DNA of 64,000 bases from Quillaja saponaria (Eukaryota; Streptophyta; Magnoliopsida; Fabales; Quillajaceae): NCBI GenBank assembly GCA_029379385.1, contig CM055605.1, forward strand, positions 14,357,001 to 14,421,000. Reading direction: 5' to 3'. Positions 48,160-58,971 of this stretch are shown here, in pieces. A program made the translations under genes and the position numbers. The number at the start of each line of letters is the position of its first letter. Within the stretch, counting starts at the first letter, position 1. The notes below the pieces were generated by a model. That model was not told the origin of the DNA, searched no databases, and saw nothing but the letters and a program-made list of their open reading frames with translations.

Positions 48160-49376
48160 GTCCTCGTTAACCTCTAGATAAAGGAAATGGGCTGGCTCGA
48201 GGCAAAGGTGCTAGGGCTTGTCTTCCTCTCAATTGTAAATTTTGGAAGGAATTAGTTGTTTTGTTGAAGCATGTTATGGTTATACTACTAATACTCTGCA
48301 CATTGCCTTGTGGTAGGGGGCTTGACACTTGTGGGTTAAGCTAGGGCAACATTACTACCTTCACCAGCTTGGTAGTTCCTCTTGTGGAACTTCTTTATCA
48401 CATTATCGTTGATGGGGTTCTTGGTATTCTTAATCTGGTCACTATCCCCCCATCATACTCTAGCTGCAAGGCATAGCTGTGATTAGGGACAGGAACTAGA
48501 GGCCTAAATGCTTCCTATTAGACCTCTACATAATAGCACTATGTATGATTTTTCCCACATTAATAGTCGTACCTTTTATTTTAGCATAGAGTAATAATGC
48601 TCTATCTTTTGTCATATTGCAAGCATGTTTAGAAGTAGGAGATTGGCCAACAAGAAATAATACCAAGTCTGGGAATGGGCCTTGAGCTGACTGGCCTTAA
48701 AATGAACTAGTGCACCATTTGTCATCTTCCAATGCGACCCAGAGTAGCACCTCATTAATTACTTCTATCTACTTGCCCTCACGCATAAATCATATATTCA
48801 TCCTCATTAAAGCATGGAGCTCCATAAAAGTTATTGATGGTGATGCTGTCAAAAGGAACCGTCTATTCTTACGCAAAGACCTTACCATCCACCTATTCAA
48901 GGGACATTCACGTAGAATTCTCGGACCACCAGTAAGACCGTAGCCTGTGGCACCTCACCTAACTTCACGCACTTGCGGGCCTCTATAAAAGTGTACATAA
49001 ATGGATAATACATTTGTGTACAAGTAAACCAACGGTGTAGGATAATGCTCTTGTGCATTAGTTCAATCTTGTACCACTTTTCAGCTTCATATGATAGAAA
49101 TCTCAATGTATCATAGTGGGAGGAAGAGGAAGCAGTGGTGCGGGTGCGCTTGGAAGCTATAATCTTATGTTGAAGAATCGTTAAGAAACTGTGTGAACAG
49201 TGATGTGGGTGAGGGAACTCGTGCAAAAATGAAAGGATTTGAAGGGAATGGGGTTTGGGTTTAAGGATTTTGATCCTAAATTGTTTGATTTTAAGAGAGG
49301 GATAAGTTGGTTTTAAGCATGTGAGTGTTTGGGGTTCCAATTTCACTTTTAAAAGACAAAAATCCAGATAAGGCAC
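48160..49376 (-). pseudogene. Putative plant transposon protein-like ORF in the Athila-like element
   Basis: The first 159 codons (49376-48897) are open and include ASKRTRTTASSSSHYDTLRF, SYEAEKWYKIELMHKSII, LGEVPQATVLLVVREFYVNV. Further traces follow after stops (RALLLYAKIKGTTINVGKII near 48560, SLITA near 48450). The serine-rich start and this motif order match the family annotated as putative plant transposon protein (Transposase_32 type), which often accompanies Athila/Tat retrotransposons. Its function is unknown. Here it lies downstream of protease, where RT, RNase H and integrase would be expected, so pol appears deleted. Confidence 0.6.
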
Positions 49377-49549
49377 AGTAGTGCTGTGCCTTAATTTTCA
49401 AATTTTCCAAACACGGGGAAAAGTACCATGGCGTGTGTGATTTAACGTCGCGACATGATGGCTTCTAGTTGTTATCCTTTCTCTTGTCTCTTTCCTGACA
49501 TAGTGGAGGTAAAGGCTTAGTGAATTTCAACACTTAAACAAAAATTGAC

Positions 49550-49640
49550 AAAACTCAAACAAGCAAAAAGTGGAATAACTTGGGTTGCCTCCCAAGAAGC
49601 ACTTGGCTTGCCTCCCAAGAAGCACTTGGCTTAAAGTCCT
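49550..49640. repeat. Short tandem duplication GCCTCCCAAGAAGCACTTGG
   Basis: TTGCCTCCCAAGAAGCACTTGGCTT is present twice in direct succession (about 49583 and 49608). The phrase is common in plant gypsy elements; the tandem doubling looks local. Confidence 0.75.
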
Positions 49641-49949
49641 AGGCTTGACTTTGTTGTAATCAAGTGGCATTATCAAGAGTTGTGGAGGTAAGATGCTGAT
49701 AAATTATTCATGCCTAATAGCATTTCAACTATTTTCCATTCACTTTGAATATCCTATAAGGATTAATGGCAATCCAGATTTTTAAATCTTTCATTCAGTC
49801 TAAGCATATGTGGTGTTTCATCCAATAATTTCATACACTGAACAAACTCTTCATCATCTCTCTTAGTGTTCAATATTAAGAAGCTTCAAGAGGGTCAATT
49901 GGATACTTCTTGAGTAATATTACTCACCATGTCTATTGCAAAACACTCA

Positions 49950-50560
49950 TCATGCTCTTGAGAGAATTTCATATATTGAAATACATTAAATTTAACCTCT
50001 TGATTATTTATTCTCATGGTGAATTCACCCTTCTGGACATTAATTAATGTCCCTCCCATTGCTAGAAATTATCTTTCTCAAATAATAAGACCGTTTCTCT
50101 CTTTTTCCATATCAAGGACTACAAACTCAATAGGGAAGATTAATGTGTATACCTTAATAAGAAAGTCCTTTACATTTCCTCTTGAATAAGTTTAAGAATG
50201 GCCAGCAAGTTGGAGAATCACTTTGATAGGCTTAATTTTGCTCTTCTTCAAGCCAAGCTTTTGAAATATTCAGAACGACATTAGTTTAATGCTTGCTCCC
50301 GAATCGCATAATGCTCAACCATATATTATGGTGCCTACCATGATTGGAATGTTGAAACTACCTGAATCCTTAAGGTTTGGAGGTAGTTTCTTTTGGAGAA
50401 TGGCACTACATGCTTCTGTCAAAGCAAACCAGTTCATGTTCCTCAATCTTCCTTTTCTTGGACAGGATGCCCTTTATGAATTTGACATATTTTGGCATTT
50501 GCTCAAACACTTCAGCAAAAGTATGTTGATGTGAAGCTTTTTGAACACATTCAGGAATTT
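49950..50560 (-). pseudogene. Athila-like aspartic protease region, degenerate
   Basis: Minus strand carries FAEVFEQMPKYVKF-type sequence, LSKKRKIEEHELVCFDRS, then the catalytic block ALCDSGASIKLM (DSGA encoded by 50305-50294), FQKLGLKKSKIKPIKV, IEFVVLDMEKERE and, near 50010, INNQEVKFNVFQYMKF. The catalytic Asp is still present, but the region is broken by stops and shifts. It follows gag as in Athila elements. Confidence 0.75.
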
Positions 50561-52215
50561 CTAGAATTTTTTGTCAAGTTTAGGCTTTTGGAACATTTGA
50601 GGAAAAGGTATAGGTACAATAGGCTTTGTTAGGTCAACTTGTGCTTCCTTTTCCTTCTTCTCAGTTGGTGTTACCACTTCTATTAGCTTATTTTGACTCT
50701 TAAATTGCTTTTTAGGCTCTTCTGATTCCTTTCCATTTCTTAATGTAATAGCTTTGTAGTATTCCAAGTTTGGGTCTTCCTTTCTTGGATTAGGCTCAAT
50801 GTCACTAGGAAGAGCACATTCAAGTCGATTTGTTAAAGCATTGGTTTACTGACCAATTTGGGTCTCAAGTGTCTTTAGAAATGCTACTTGACTTTGTTTG
50901 AGTAAGTCAGTTCTTGACATGTTTTGCAAAAACATATCTTCTAAGGAAGGCTTCTTTTTAGAGGCTGCTTGCATTTGTTGAGCATGAAATTTGGGTTTGA
51001 AATTTGGCCTTGCAGCATTAGATGCACCTTGGTTGTTCCAACCAAAGTTTGGATGAACTTTTCTTTTTTAGGCAATCAGCCTGACTCCATTTCTTATATA
51101 ACTCGCATGATATAATAGACCACGAAAAATATGAAGGTGAACCACAATGAGAAATATACTTTCCAGATTGAAGGAACAACATACTATTGAATGTAATCTC
51201 TTGTCGAAATGGTAGATAGTATCAATCCTAGACTCGGTGAAAGGTGAGAAAGACTAGGCAAGCTCTATTGTCTTGGTCCTCAGTCTAGCCAAAGAAAGAA
51301 GAAGATCGAATTAGCTTTTATTTCACCTCGGATTGTAGGTGTTGGAGTATGGATTATTTTGGCGATTAAAATTTTGCACATATTGAACCGCTTTAGTATT
51401 TGGGCATTAGCCAATAGAGTGACCTTCACTGCTAGTTTCACACACCATGACAACGGCTTTAGGGTGTTATTGAACCCTAAGATTATCAAATTTCTTTAGC
51501 AAACTAGCCACTTGTGCTATTAATGCAGTGATGGCATCTAATTCATGTACTCCGGCAACTTTTTGGGATGCTAACCTTTAAAATGGCTATTGGTAGTTAT
51601 TTGAGGCCATCTTTTCCAAAGGGTCATAAGTATCATCAGTTGATTTCCCCATCAAAGCACCTCTAGCAGCAGCATCAATTATAGTTCTAGTTTGGTTTAC
51701 TAAACCATTGTAGAAAGTATGAACTTGTAGCCACTTAGGAATGCCATGATGAGGGCATTTTCACATCAAATCTTTATATTTCTCCCAAGCTTCATAGGGA
51801 GATTCTTAGTCTTGTTAAAGAAACGATATGATCATTCCTTAACTCGGGAGTCTTGTCGGGAGGGAAAATTTTAGCAAGAAATTATTATACCATGTCCGGC
51901 CATGTGGTGATAGAGAAATTTCCTTTCTATGAGTAAGATAGGAAAAAGCCTTAGAAAGACTGCATCATTAAAGACACCATTGTATTTGAATGTATTGCAC
52001 AATTCCAAGAATGTTACTAGATGAGCATAGAGATCATTGCTTAGTAGACCACCAAATTATTCAGACTGTTGTATTATCTAAATTGTGCCTAGCTTAATCT
52101 CAAAATTATTAGCAGCAATGGTTGGCCTTTGGATGCTTGAGTGGAAGCCTTACACAAGAGGGACAATGAAATTCCTTAAGGCCTTATTTTCAGGTACTTG
52201 TTGTTGGTCAGCCAT
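50561..52215 (-). pseudogene. Athila-like gag, degenerate
   Basis: Starts with an ATG at 52215-52213 (MADQQQVPENKALRNFIVPLV, then a stop). It continues with PTIAANNFEIKLGTI, FGGLLSNDLYAHLVTFLEFC, FKYNGVFNDAVFLRLFPI and, at the C-terminal end (50767-50561), YYKAITLRNGKESEEPKKQF, PFPQMFQKPKLDKKF. The LRxGKE and PFPQ motifs are hallmarks of Athila gag-pol. It is interrupted by several stops and frameshifts. Gag would form the virus-like particle. Confidence 0.8.
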
Positions 52216-52412
52216 CGCACTTGAGTCTCTTAAAACTTGAGTTTTTCTTAACTTTTGGAGTGTTCTTTTGATCTCAGGATCGTATGGTACTAGTTCCAAG
52301 TGTCAAGTGTGTCATATGCAATGTCAAATAATACCTGAAATTACAAAAAATAAGAACTTGAGTTAGAATAAAGTATACTTATATTAATATTAACAATTAA
52401 AGTAAATATTAT

Positions 52413-52431
52413 TCCTTGGCAATGGAACTAA
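52413..52431 (-). promoter_or_regulatory. Degenerate Athila-type primer-binding site
   Basis: Minus strand GTTCCATTGCCAAGGAA, after TTTTTA, resembles TGGCGCCGTTGCCGGGGAA, the tRNA-Asp-type primer site of Athila/Tat elements, with mostly C-to-T type changes. It abuts the LTR end. Confidence 0.7.
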
Positions 52432-52435
52432 AAAC

Positions 52436-53963
52436 TTGTCAAGGATTTTACTATGCAAGCGTACATATCGTCCTCAAGTAATATAATGAAAGTAAAGATC
52501 GTTCCAACGAGGAATTATGTCACTTTTAAAGCTAACTATCAATATGTATGCAACCTAATCTTAATCAAGCTAATGCAATTTTAGTGTCTGAATACTCAAC
52601 TAATAAGCAAATTATGTAGATTAATTAAACTAACACCTAGGTTCACAATATCGTTCACACTTCACCTATGTTTTCCTTACTTTAATTCAATTCATGTAAT
52701 AGTTCAAATATTAACCTAGATTTCTTAATCAAATACAGGCATATTCCTATGTTTAGCAATTGTATATTTCTCTTAGTTTAATTTACTATATTCTTATGAG
52801 AATTATACTAAGACAAATTAATTAAGAACCAATCTAATCTGGCTACTTGAGGTTAAAGACTATAATCCTACCTCTTTAACAATTTAGATTGTTCAATTGA
52901 GATGAACAACCCAAACACAAGCTATGTTACCGAAGGCTAACCTTGAAACTGACTCTCCTAAGTCAATCTCAGGGTTTTGTATCAATCTAACTGGTGATTA
53001 GAAGCATTAATACGACAACATAAATATTTGAAACTAAAACATGCATTAAATCAAAGAAAGGGTCATATAGACTACATGTAAGTTCAATTGCAACTCTAGA
53101 ATAAAACAACTCCATACTAGATATGGGAAGCATCAACATAAAAGAAATAGCCATTATAAGTAAATAAGAAAATAACAAGAAGGGAGTAGAAGACTAGGAA
53201 GTTGTCACAGCTCTAGGGTTTCACAAGCTCCTTAGAAACTCTTTCTTACTTACTCTGGTATGTTTTTCGACTTCAGCATTCACCTCCTTATATAGGCCAT
53301 TTTCTCCTAATTTAATAAAAACTAAGAGTTCTTGGAAACACGGACCTCCACCGCAATGTTGCCTTAATGATGATGCGGCGCCATCGCCTTTGTGTAGTCC
53401 CTTTAGGATGCTAATTGCTCAAGCAATAGCATCCTCATTTAAGGCATTGCGGTGCCTCCTTCTCTAGTTGCTTACTAAGTAGTCTTGGATGAGAGCATCG
53501 CGGTTTCTTCCTTAGTGGCGCTGTGGCAAATGGGTCTCTAACTTGAACTTGGTTTTCACTAATTTGGACATTGTGGCGTCCCTTCGTATGGCACCAAGGC
53601 TTCAAGCTCTATGATTTAAATGAGGGGATTCTTGGGCTAAGGCACTACGGTGCAGAGCTCTCTATTTGATTCCTTTTAATTTGTCATTAAAGGGCCACGG
53701 CACCATTGTACCCCATGCTACAACTCTAAACTTCAAGCTTTCCTCATTGTCTTAGATTAGGACGCTTGCAATGACACTTAAAAACAAATTAAATAACAAA
53801 AACAATAAAAACTACTCCTAATCAAATTTAAGCCTTACAAACTCCTAAACAACCTAGTAGATAAAACACTAATTTTAATTGAATTCTAACTTTAAACTCT
53901 TGGATTCAGTAAAAAATAAGAATAAAAAGTTCAGTGAAATAACTTTATTTTATAGAGTTGTCA
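52436..53963 (-). mobile_element. 5' LTR of the Athila-like element
   Basis: About 1.53 kb, from TGACAACTCTATAAAATAAA on the minus strand (53963) to CCTTGACA (52436). Related to the solo LTR at 62395-63973 and partly to 45770-46705. It holds a less AT-rich stretch with short GCGG/GGCG motifs (53350-53720), as do the other two copies. The minus-strand open frame 53178-52987 is not a gene. Confidence 0.8.
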
Positions 53964-54255
53964 CTACTCCATAAGTTTTTCTATTTTACCATATGGTTCT
54001 ATAATATTTATTAGGAAGGATATTCCACTACCTTTTAGGACTTCCCAAACCTTTTTCCATATTCTAAGAAATTCTTGAGCTTTCTAAAATGTTCTTAAAA
54101 CTTCCAAAATTTCCAATAATATTCTAAACACTTCCATAACATTCTTGAATGTTCTACATTATTCGAGAACAATCTTGAATGCTTTGAAGATGTATAACGC
54201 ATTCTTGTCAACTTCATCCACACACTACTTTGGTATTTTATGAAAGGCTGTAACA
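53964..54255 (-). mobile_element. Repeat E, copy 3 (right part), LTR start
   Basis: Continues 44804-45675 after the Athila-like insertion (TACTCCATAAG, GGAAGGATATT, ACCTTTTAGGAC). On the minus strand it begins TGTTACAGCCTTTCATAAAA next to a polypurine tract. This is the main evidence that repeat E is an LTR read on this strand. Confidence 0.65.
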
Positions 54256-54265
54256 TTCTCCCTTA
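54256..54265 (-). promoter_or_regulatory. Polypurine tract of repeat E
   Basis: Minus strand TAAGGGAGAA followed by TGTTACAG, the arrangement of a retrotransposon polypurine tract and LTR start. Confidence 0.55.
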
Positions 54266-54878
54266 CTTATTTGCGAGACTCGATCGTCACATTGATCTTG
54301 ACCCTGCCGATCTTCTCTTGGCTTACACTTATGTGTCTTCTTGATGTAGCTAGTGTCAACTTTCAGCAACAATAATGGAATCCTTGCATATGGAGGGGGG
54401 GGGGGGGTTTGTAGAAGAATGGAAATTCTAAAACTGAACATGAATTAATATGGTAGATTCATGACTATTACACAAGATACCTAGTCCATTTAGTCATCAC
54501 TTCTAGACTTTTGAATTTTAGTGTTTCAAAAGTTACTACATCATTAGATAAGTCAAGATCTTGACACGTACATCATTATTTTATTTATAAAATTCTCATT
54601 GTTAGCCATGTCTTTGAGTTGATCAATGACTAATAAATTGATCATGATTAGTTATAGATTGGTTGTATCATAAGTTAATCTGCACCAAAATAACGTGTCA
54701 TGGTTGATACATAACTCATTTATTCTTAACCTTATTTATGCACAAATGAAACTTGCTCTTGTCTAACATCACCTTCTCTCAAACCCATTCAAGGACGAGG
54801 ACAATAGCCATTTGTCAAGTTAATTATTAATCAACTAAAATATCTCTCTTAAATTTCAAGGTGAAATTTAAGGCTTTT
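54266..54878 (-). other. Internal 3' remnant of repeat E element and flank
   Basis: About 0.6 kb with one minus-strand open frame (54441-54238) that is lysine/arginine-rich at its end but not recognised. It contains a 13-base G run at 54395-54407. No RT, integrase or other pol motif is left. Confidence 0.4.
54395..54407. repeat. Poly-G run of 13
   Basis: Thirteen consecutive G residues within otherwise AT-rich DNA, the longest G run noticed in the window. Confidence 0.9.
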
Positions 54879-55380
54879 TGTTACACCCCACACGAAGGCA
54901 TGACTGGCCGAATAAATGGATACTAAACCTCTATAACCCTTACTTCAAATCAAAGAGACAAATATGATCCTCGACCAAATTAAAGATTAAAATAAAGTTT
55001 AGAAAACATAATTTACATAAAAATGCTTATTTATAGAAAACATATAATAATTTAATTAAAAATTTTGGTAGAGGTTCATTTATTGAAACATGCCCAAAAT
55101 ACAAGCATAGAATATCTGGTTACATTCAACCAATTAACAACAATAATATTATAAACAAGGAGCTCCGCTCCATTTATATCATAAACAATAACAATTAGAC
55201 TAATATACAAAACAAAACATAATAACCTAACATCCTAATGTGACTACAAGTTTCCATCCTTTAGCTTCAAGTATATGGTCCTTGAAAAAATACCTTGCCA
55301 CACATTGTTAAGAAGTCACGTACTCGTTGGTAATGTATAATGAAATTCTATTACTTAAAAAATATGAACAAACGAGAGGT

Positions 55381-55426
55381 GAGTCATATTATGATTCAGT
55401 GAGTAAAAAACGTACCTAAAAGGTAC
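55381..55426 (-). other. Conserved hairpin pair, copy H, with compensating changes
   Basis: GAGTCAT-ATT-ATGATTC at 55381-55397 and GTACCT-AAA-AGGTAC at 55412-55426. Both stems differ in sequence from the other copies but still pair (one G-T wobble in the first). Confidence 0.7.
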
Positions 55427-57275
55427 TAGTATCACACAATACATGAATATAATACATAGATCAAATAATTTCAAACTAACATTGATTTCAAGACAATTTA
55501 GTTTCACACGTACATAAACATAGAAAATATAAAATTTAAATAAACATTATTCAGGTAATACACTATAGCAAACAAATCAATTAAAACACTAAAAACACAC
55601 AAAGGGCCAATTAGAACAACTCAGCACCCGCTTACCAAATATATATCCTCTTCAGGCAATTTTTGCACCCGTACACCAAATATATACTCCTCACATATCT
55701 ATCCCCTGGGGCTAAGTTACTAGAATATTTTTAATCACATATTAAATAAACAAAGCAAATGTATCCTAGGTGCACCCGTATTCTATTTCGTATGTAAAAA
55801 TCATTTCGAATAGAAATTTGTTATATTGGCCCTTATCAAACACAAACAAAATCTCACACCAATCATAATTCAATTAAATTACAAAGATCAACAATATAAC
55901 ATTTAATTCAATTAACTCAATTATAACACTACATATTCCTATCTACCATTAAATGAACATATTCATACAAATACATCGAAACAATTAAACAAATTAATTT
56001 AGCAACCAAAGGGTAACATTTCCCACTCACTAGGCTTAAGGATTTGGTTTGTCATTCCTTCTAGGTTCAAAGGCAACGATGGCTCAACAACATGCTCCGA
56101 AGTTGAAAATCATCATTCCAAGCATTGCTTAATTTATAAACTTCACAATTATAATCTTCTAATCACTAAAACTTATATATCGACTTCCATACATTTCTTA
56201 GAAACCAATTCCTTGTAGGTATTTTAACAATACCTTGAGGGTAATTTTAATTTCGTTTCTTGTATGTATATGTTATACATATACATATTGAGAAATTAAC
56301 ACTAATTCCTTAATTCAATGTTACTCACATTCCAAGTATTAGATTTAAGTGAAGTTAACCATTTAAAATTAATCAAGAGTTTGAGTTATATTATTCCAAT
56401 ATAAATGCAATCAAATTCTAAAATTTACTTTTCCATAATTACTTAACCAACAATTGTTTACGTTTTGTTCTTAAACTTTTCTTAAAATTTAAATAATGAT
56501 TAACCACAAAGACTTAAATATATCAAGTTTTTATTCAAGTCCTATTCATTTTTATCACACTTAGTTTCTTTTAGGCCTTTCAACAACCACCTTAAGGGAA
56601 ACACTTCATTGCTTGTATGTGTATGTATATATATAGGCATATCCCTAAAATCACTAAAAGTTTTTCATCTTACACACCATTCATATTCAAAACATTGAAT
56701 TCAAAGTTATATTTGTTATTTGTAATAAACCAAAGACTTAATTATATACTTCCATCATTTATATAAACAAAATCCCATGTTTTTCCCTCTTCCAATAGTT
56801 ACTTAAAACATCAAATATACCTTGTTTCTAAGTTTTATTCACAACCTAATCAAACCTTACACCTAATTCTCATTCAAATAATCCCTATCCACAAAAATTT
56901 GAAAAATAAAGTTTTACTCATAATGTTACAACTAGTTTCTTTTAAACATTTTATCAAACATCTCAAGAGCATGATTAATTTATTTTATGTGTATGTGTAT
57001 TTATATATATATACCCCTAAAAAGTTAACACCATTCCATCAATTCTCATATTACTTATATTCTAACATCAATCTTCAAATTGATTTAGTTAATCAAAGTA
57101 ATTAAAATTTGAATTACACATATTTTCATTAAGATTCTGCTTAATCCAAGCTTTTCTTATACTCTTACCATCACCCATTTCATCACTTTTAAGTTCTAAC
57201 TCTTCCTCCTCAATTCCCTCAACTTAACCCTCAAACAATTACTAGATAAGAATAATCCTAACTCCCAAGAAACAA

Positions 57276-57895
57276 TTAATTAAATTGAAACAAGAAACTT
57301 ACAATGCTAGCCAAAAACAGGTAATGGTACACACATGCTGCTACTAAGAAGGAAGCCTTTTTGTCCAAACCATAGGTGATGGCAGCAACAGTGGGCTCAT
57401 TAATAATTTTCATCACATTAAGTCCATAAATTGCCCTTGCATCCTTCGTAGCCTGCCTCTGTGAGTCGTTGAAATAGGCATGAAGAGTAACCACAACGTT
57501 TTGTATTGTCTGACCTAGATAAGCTTCAGCAATTTCCTTCATCTTTGTTAGCACCATCGAAGAAATATCTTTTGCAACAAATTGTTTCTCTTCGCCTTTG
57601 TATTGAACCATGATCATAGGTTTGCCACCAGAACCTGGAACAACCTTGAAAGGCCAGTGTTTCATATCGATCTGAACAGATGTGTCAGAGAATTTAGGCC
57701 CAATCAATCGCTTCGCGTCGAAAGTAGTGTTATATGGGTTCTTTGCAACTTGGTTCTTTGCAGCATCTCCAGGCAAATGCTCTGTATTGGTGAATGCTAC
57801 ATAGGAAGGAGTGGTTCTGTTGCCTTGATCATTGGCTATAATCTCAACCCATCCACAACTCAAACATAAGGAGGAATCGAACTATCTGACAAGAA
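57276..57895 (-). pseudogene. HSP70: Cytosolic HSP70 fragment captured in an LTR
   Basis: Minus strand encodes part of the N-terminal ATPase domain of a cytosolic-type HSP70 chaperone: [110 protein letters not shown]. This equals roughly residues 30-190 of about 650. Nucleotide resemblance continues a little upstream into the phosphate-loop region (to about 57895), but with shifts and a stop. Homology ends after LDKKAS near 57352; the last codons to 57276 are LTR sequence. The frame runs through the Asp codon (FDAKRL) where intron-bearing plant HSC70 genes have their intron, which fits an mRNA-derived copy or an intronless source gene. Substrate-binding domain and half the ATPase are missing, so no chaperone activity is expected. 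Confidence 0.9.
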
Positions 57896-58337
57896 AAAAA
57901 GTTCAGCTGCTGCTGCTCCTCTAACTACACATGCTACTGCAGCAAAAACAGGGCTGGATGATGATGCACAACACCTCAGAACTGGAAGGTGAAAGAAGAA
58001 AGCTCACAAGTTTGATGAAACTTCATCCATGGTAGAAAAAGGGAAAGGAATTTTCAAGTAGGCAAAGAAGGAGAGAAATTTCTAGAGAGCAGGGGAGGTG
58101 AATTGTAAATGGAAAGTGAGAGAGTCGGTTAATACGAGGAAGGAAATAGAATCGAAGAAAAAAGAAAATAATGATAATTGAGCCAAAGTTAAGGTCTTTA
58201 AAACTTGTAGTGTGTATTACTCCTTGTTACATAGATTTATATATACACATGTGCTATAGTTAATTTTTTGTCCCTTATAACCAAAATTTTACCTCTGAAA
58301 ACTCTAAAACATAACACTAATATTTCGAGTTATAACA

Positions 58338-58668
58338 ATTTTTTATTTTATTCATTATATTTTTACATTTTATGCACCTAAATAATTTTGTGATTAACGT
58401 AGCCACACCCTACAATATTGACACCACATATTTTACACCAAAAAATAAATTTTGAATGCCCACCAACTATATCAATTGCAGTTACTCTAGATTCATAACA
58501 ATATTACTGATTGCAATTAAAAAAAAAAAAGGGGGAAGAAGAAGAAGATGATGAAATTAATTGCAAAGTAGATGGGACTCCCTTTAGCATAAAATTGACT
58601 TGAGAATGCATAAAGCATATTCGGATCTTGCATGACATTAGAATTTCACCTGAAATTTCAGTTGTAGT
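58338..58668. other. AT-rich intergenic DNA
   Basis: No gene or repeat recognised apart from a short GAAGAAGAAGAAGATGATG run near 58536. Confidence 0.5.
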
Positions 58669-58963
58669 TAGGGGTGGAATTCAAATCAAATAGTTACAGT
58701 ATTAGAATTTCAATACTCGAATTCAAATGTGAATTGAATTTTAATTGTTCGAATTTCGAATATTTAAGAATATTATAGTAAAAAAATAATTTTTATGATT
58801 TTTCTTTTAATTTTTAATAATAATATAGGTTATTTCTAATATTAATTTGAATTATTTTTAGAATATCAAATCGGATTATGTACTATTAGAATTTAAATTT
58901 GAATGTTAAGTAAAATTTGAATTTGATTCAAATCTGAACTATTGGATTTGAATGCCACCCTTA
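58669..58963. mobile_element. hAT-type MITE
   Basis: 295 bp with terminal inverted repeats TAGGGGTGGAATTCAAATC and, read inward from the other end, TAAGGGTGGCATTCAAATC. Flanks GTTGTAGT (58661-58668) and CTTGTAGT (58964-58971) match in seven of eight bases. Related to the MITE at 32116-32529 by its ends and GAATTCAAAT-rich interior. Confidence 0.85.
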
Positions 58964-58971
58964 CTTGTAGT

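Larger units (their letters stand above)
54879..58337 (-). mobile_element. Family-T solo LTR, copy H, carrying an HSP70 fragment
   Basis: Plus strand starts TGTTACACCCCACACGAAGG and ends CGAGTTATAACA; flanks CTTTT and ATTTT match in four of five bases. On the minus strand the order is LTR start (58337), a TATA-like GTGTATATATAAATC (58246-58227), the variable segment with an HSP70 gene piece (57895-57352), then the conserved family-T 3' half. Length 3459 bp. No retrotransposon internal region adjoins it. Confidence 0.75.

Noticed and set aside
48710..48943. 77-codon plus-strand open frame
   Set aside because: Antisense to the plant-transposon-protein-like ORF.
57276..57863. Reading the 195-codon HSP70 frame as a functional short chaperone
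   Set aside because: Lacks the phosphate-binding loop, half of the ATPase domain and the whole substrate-binding domain, and ends in LTR sequence.
57582..57869. Plus-strand open frame opposite the HSP70 fragment
   Set aside because: Antisense shadow of the HSP70 coding strand.
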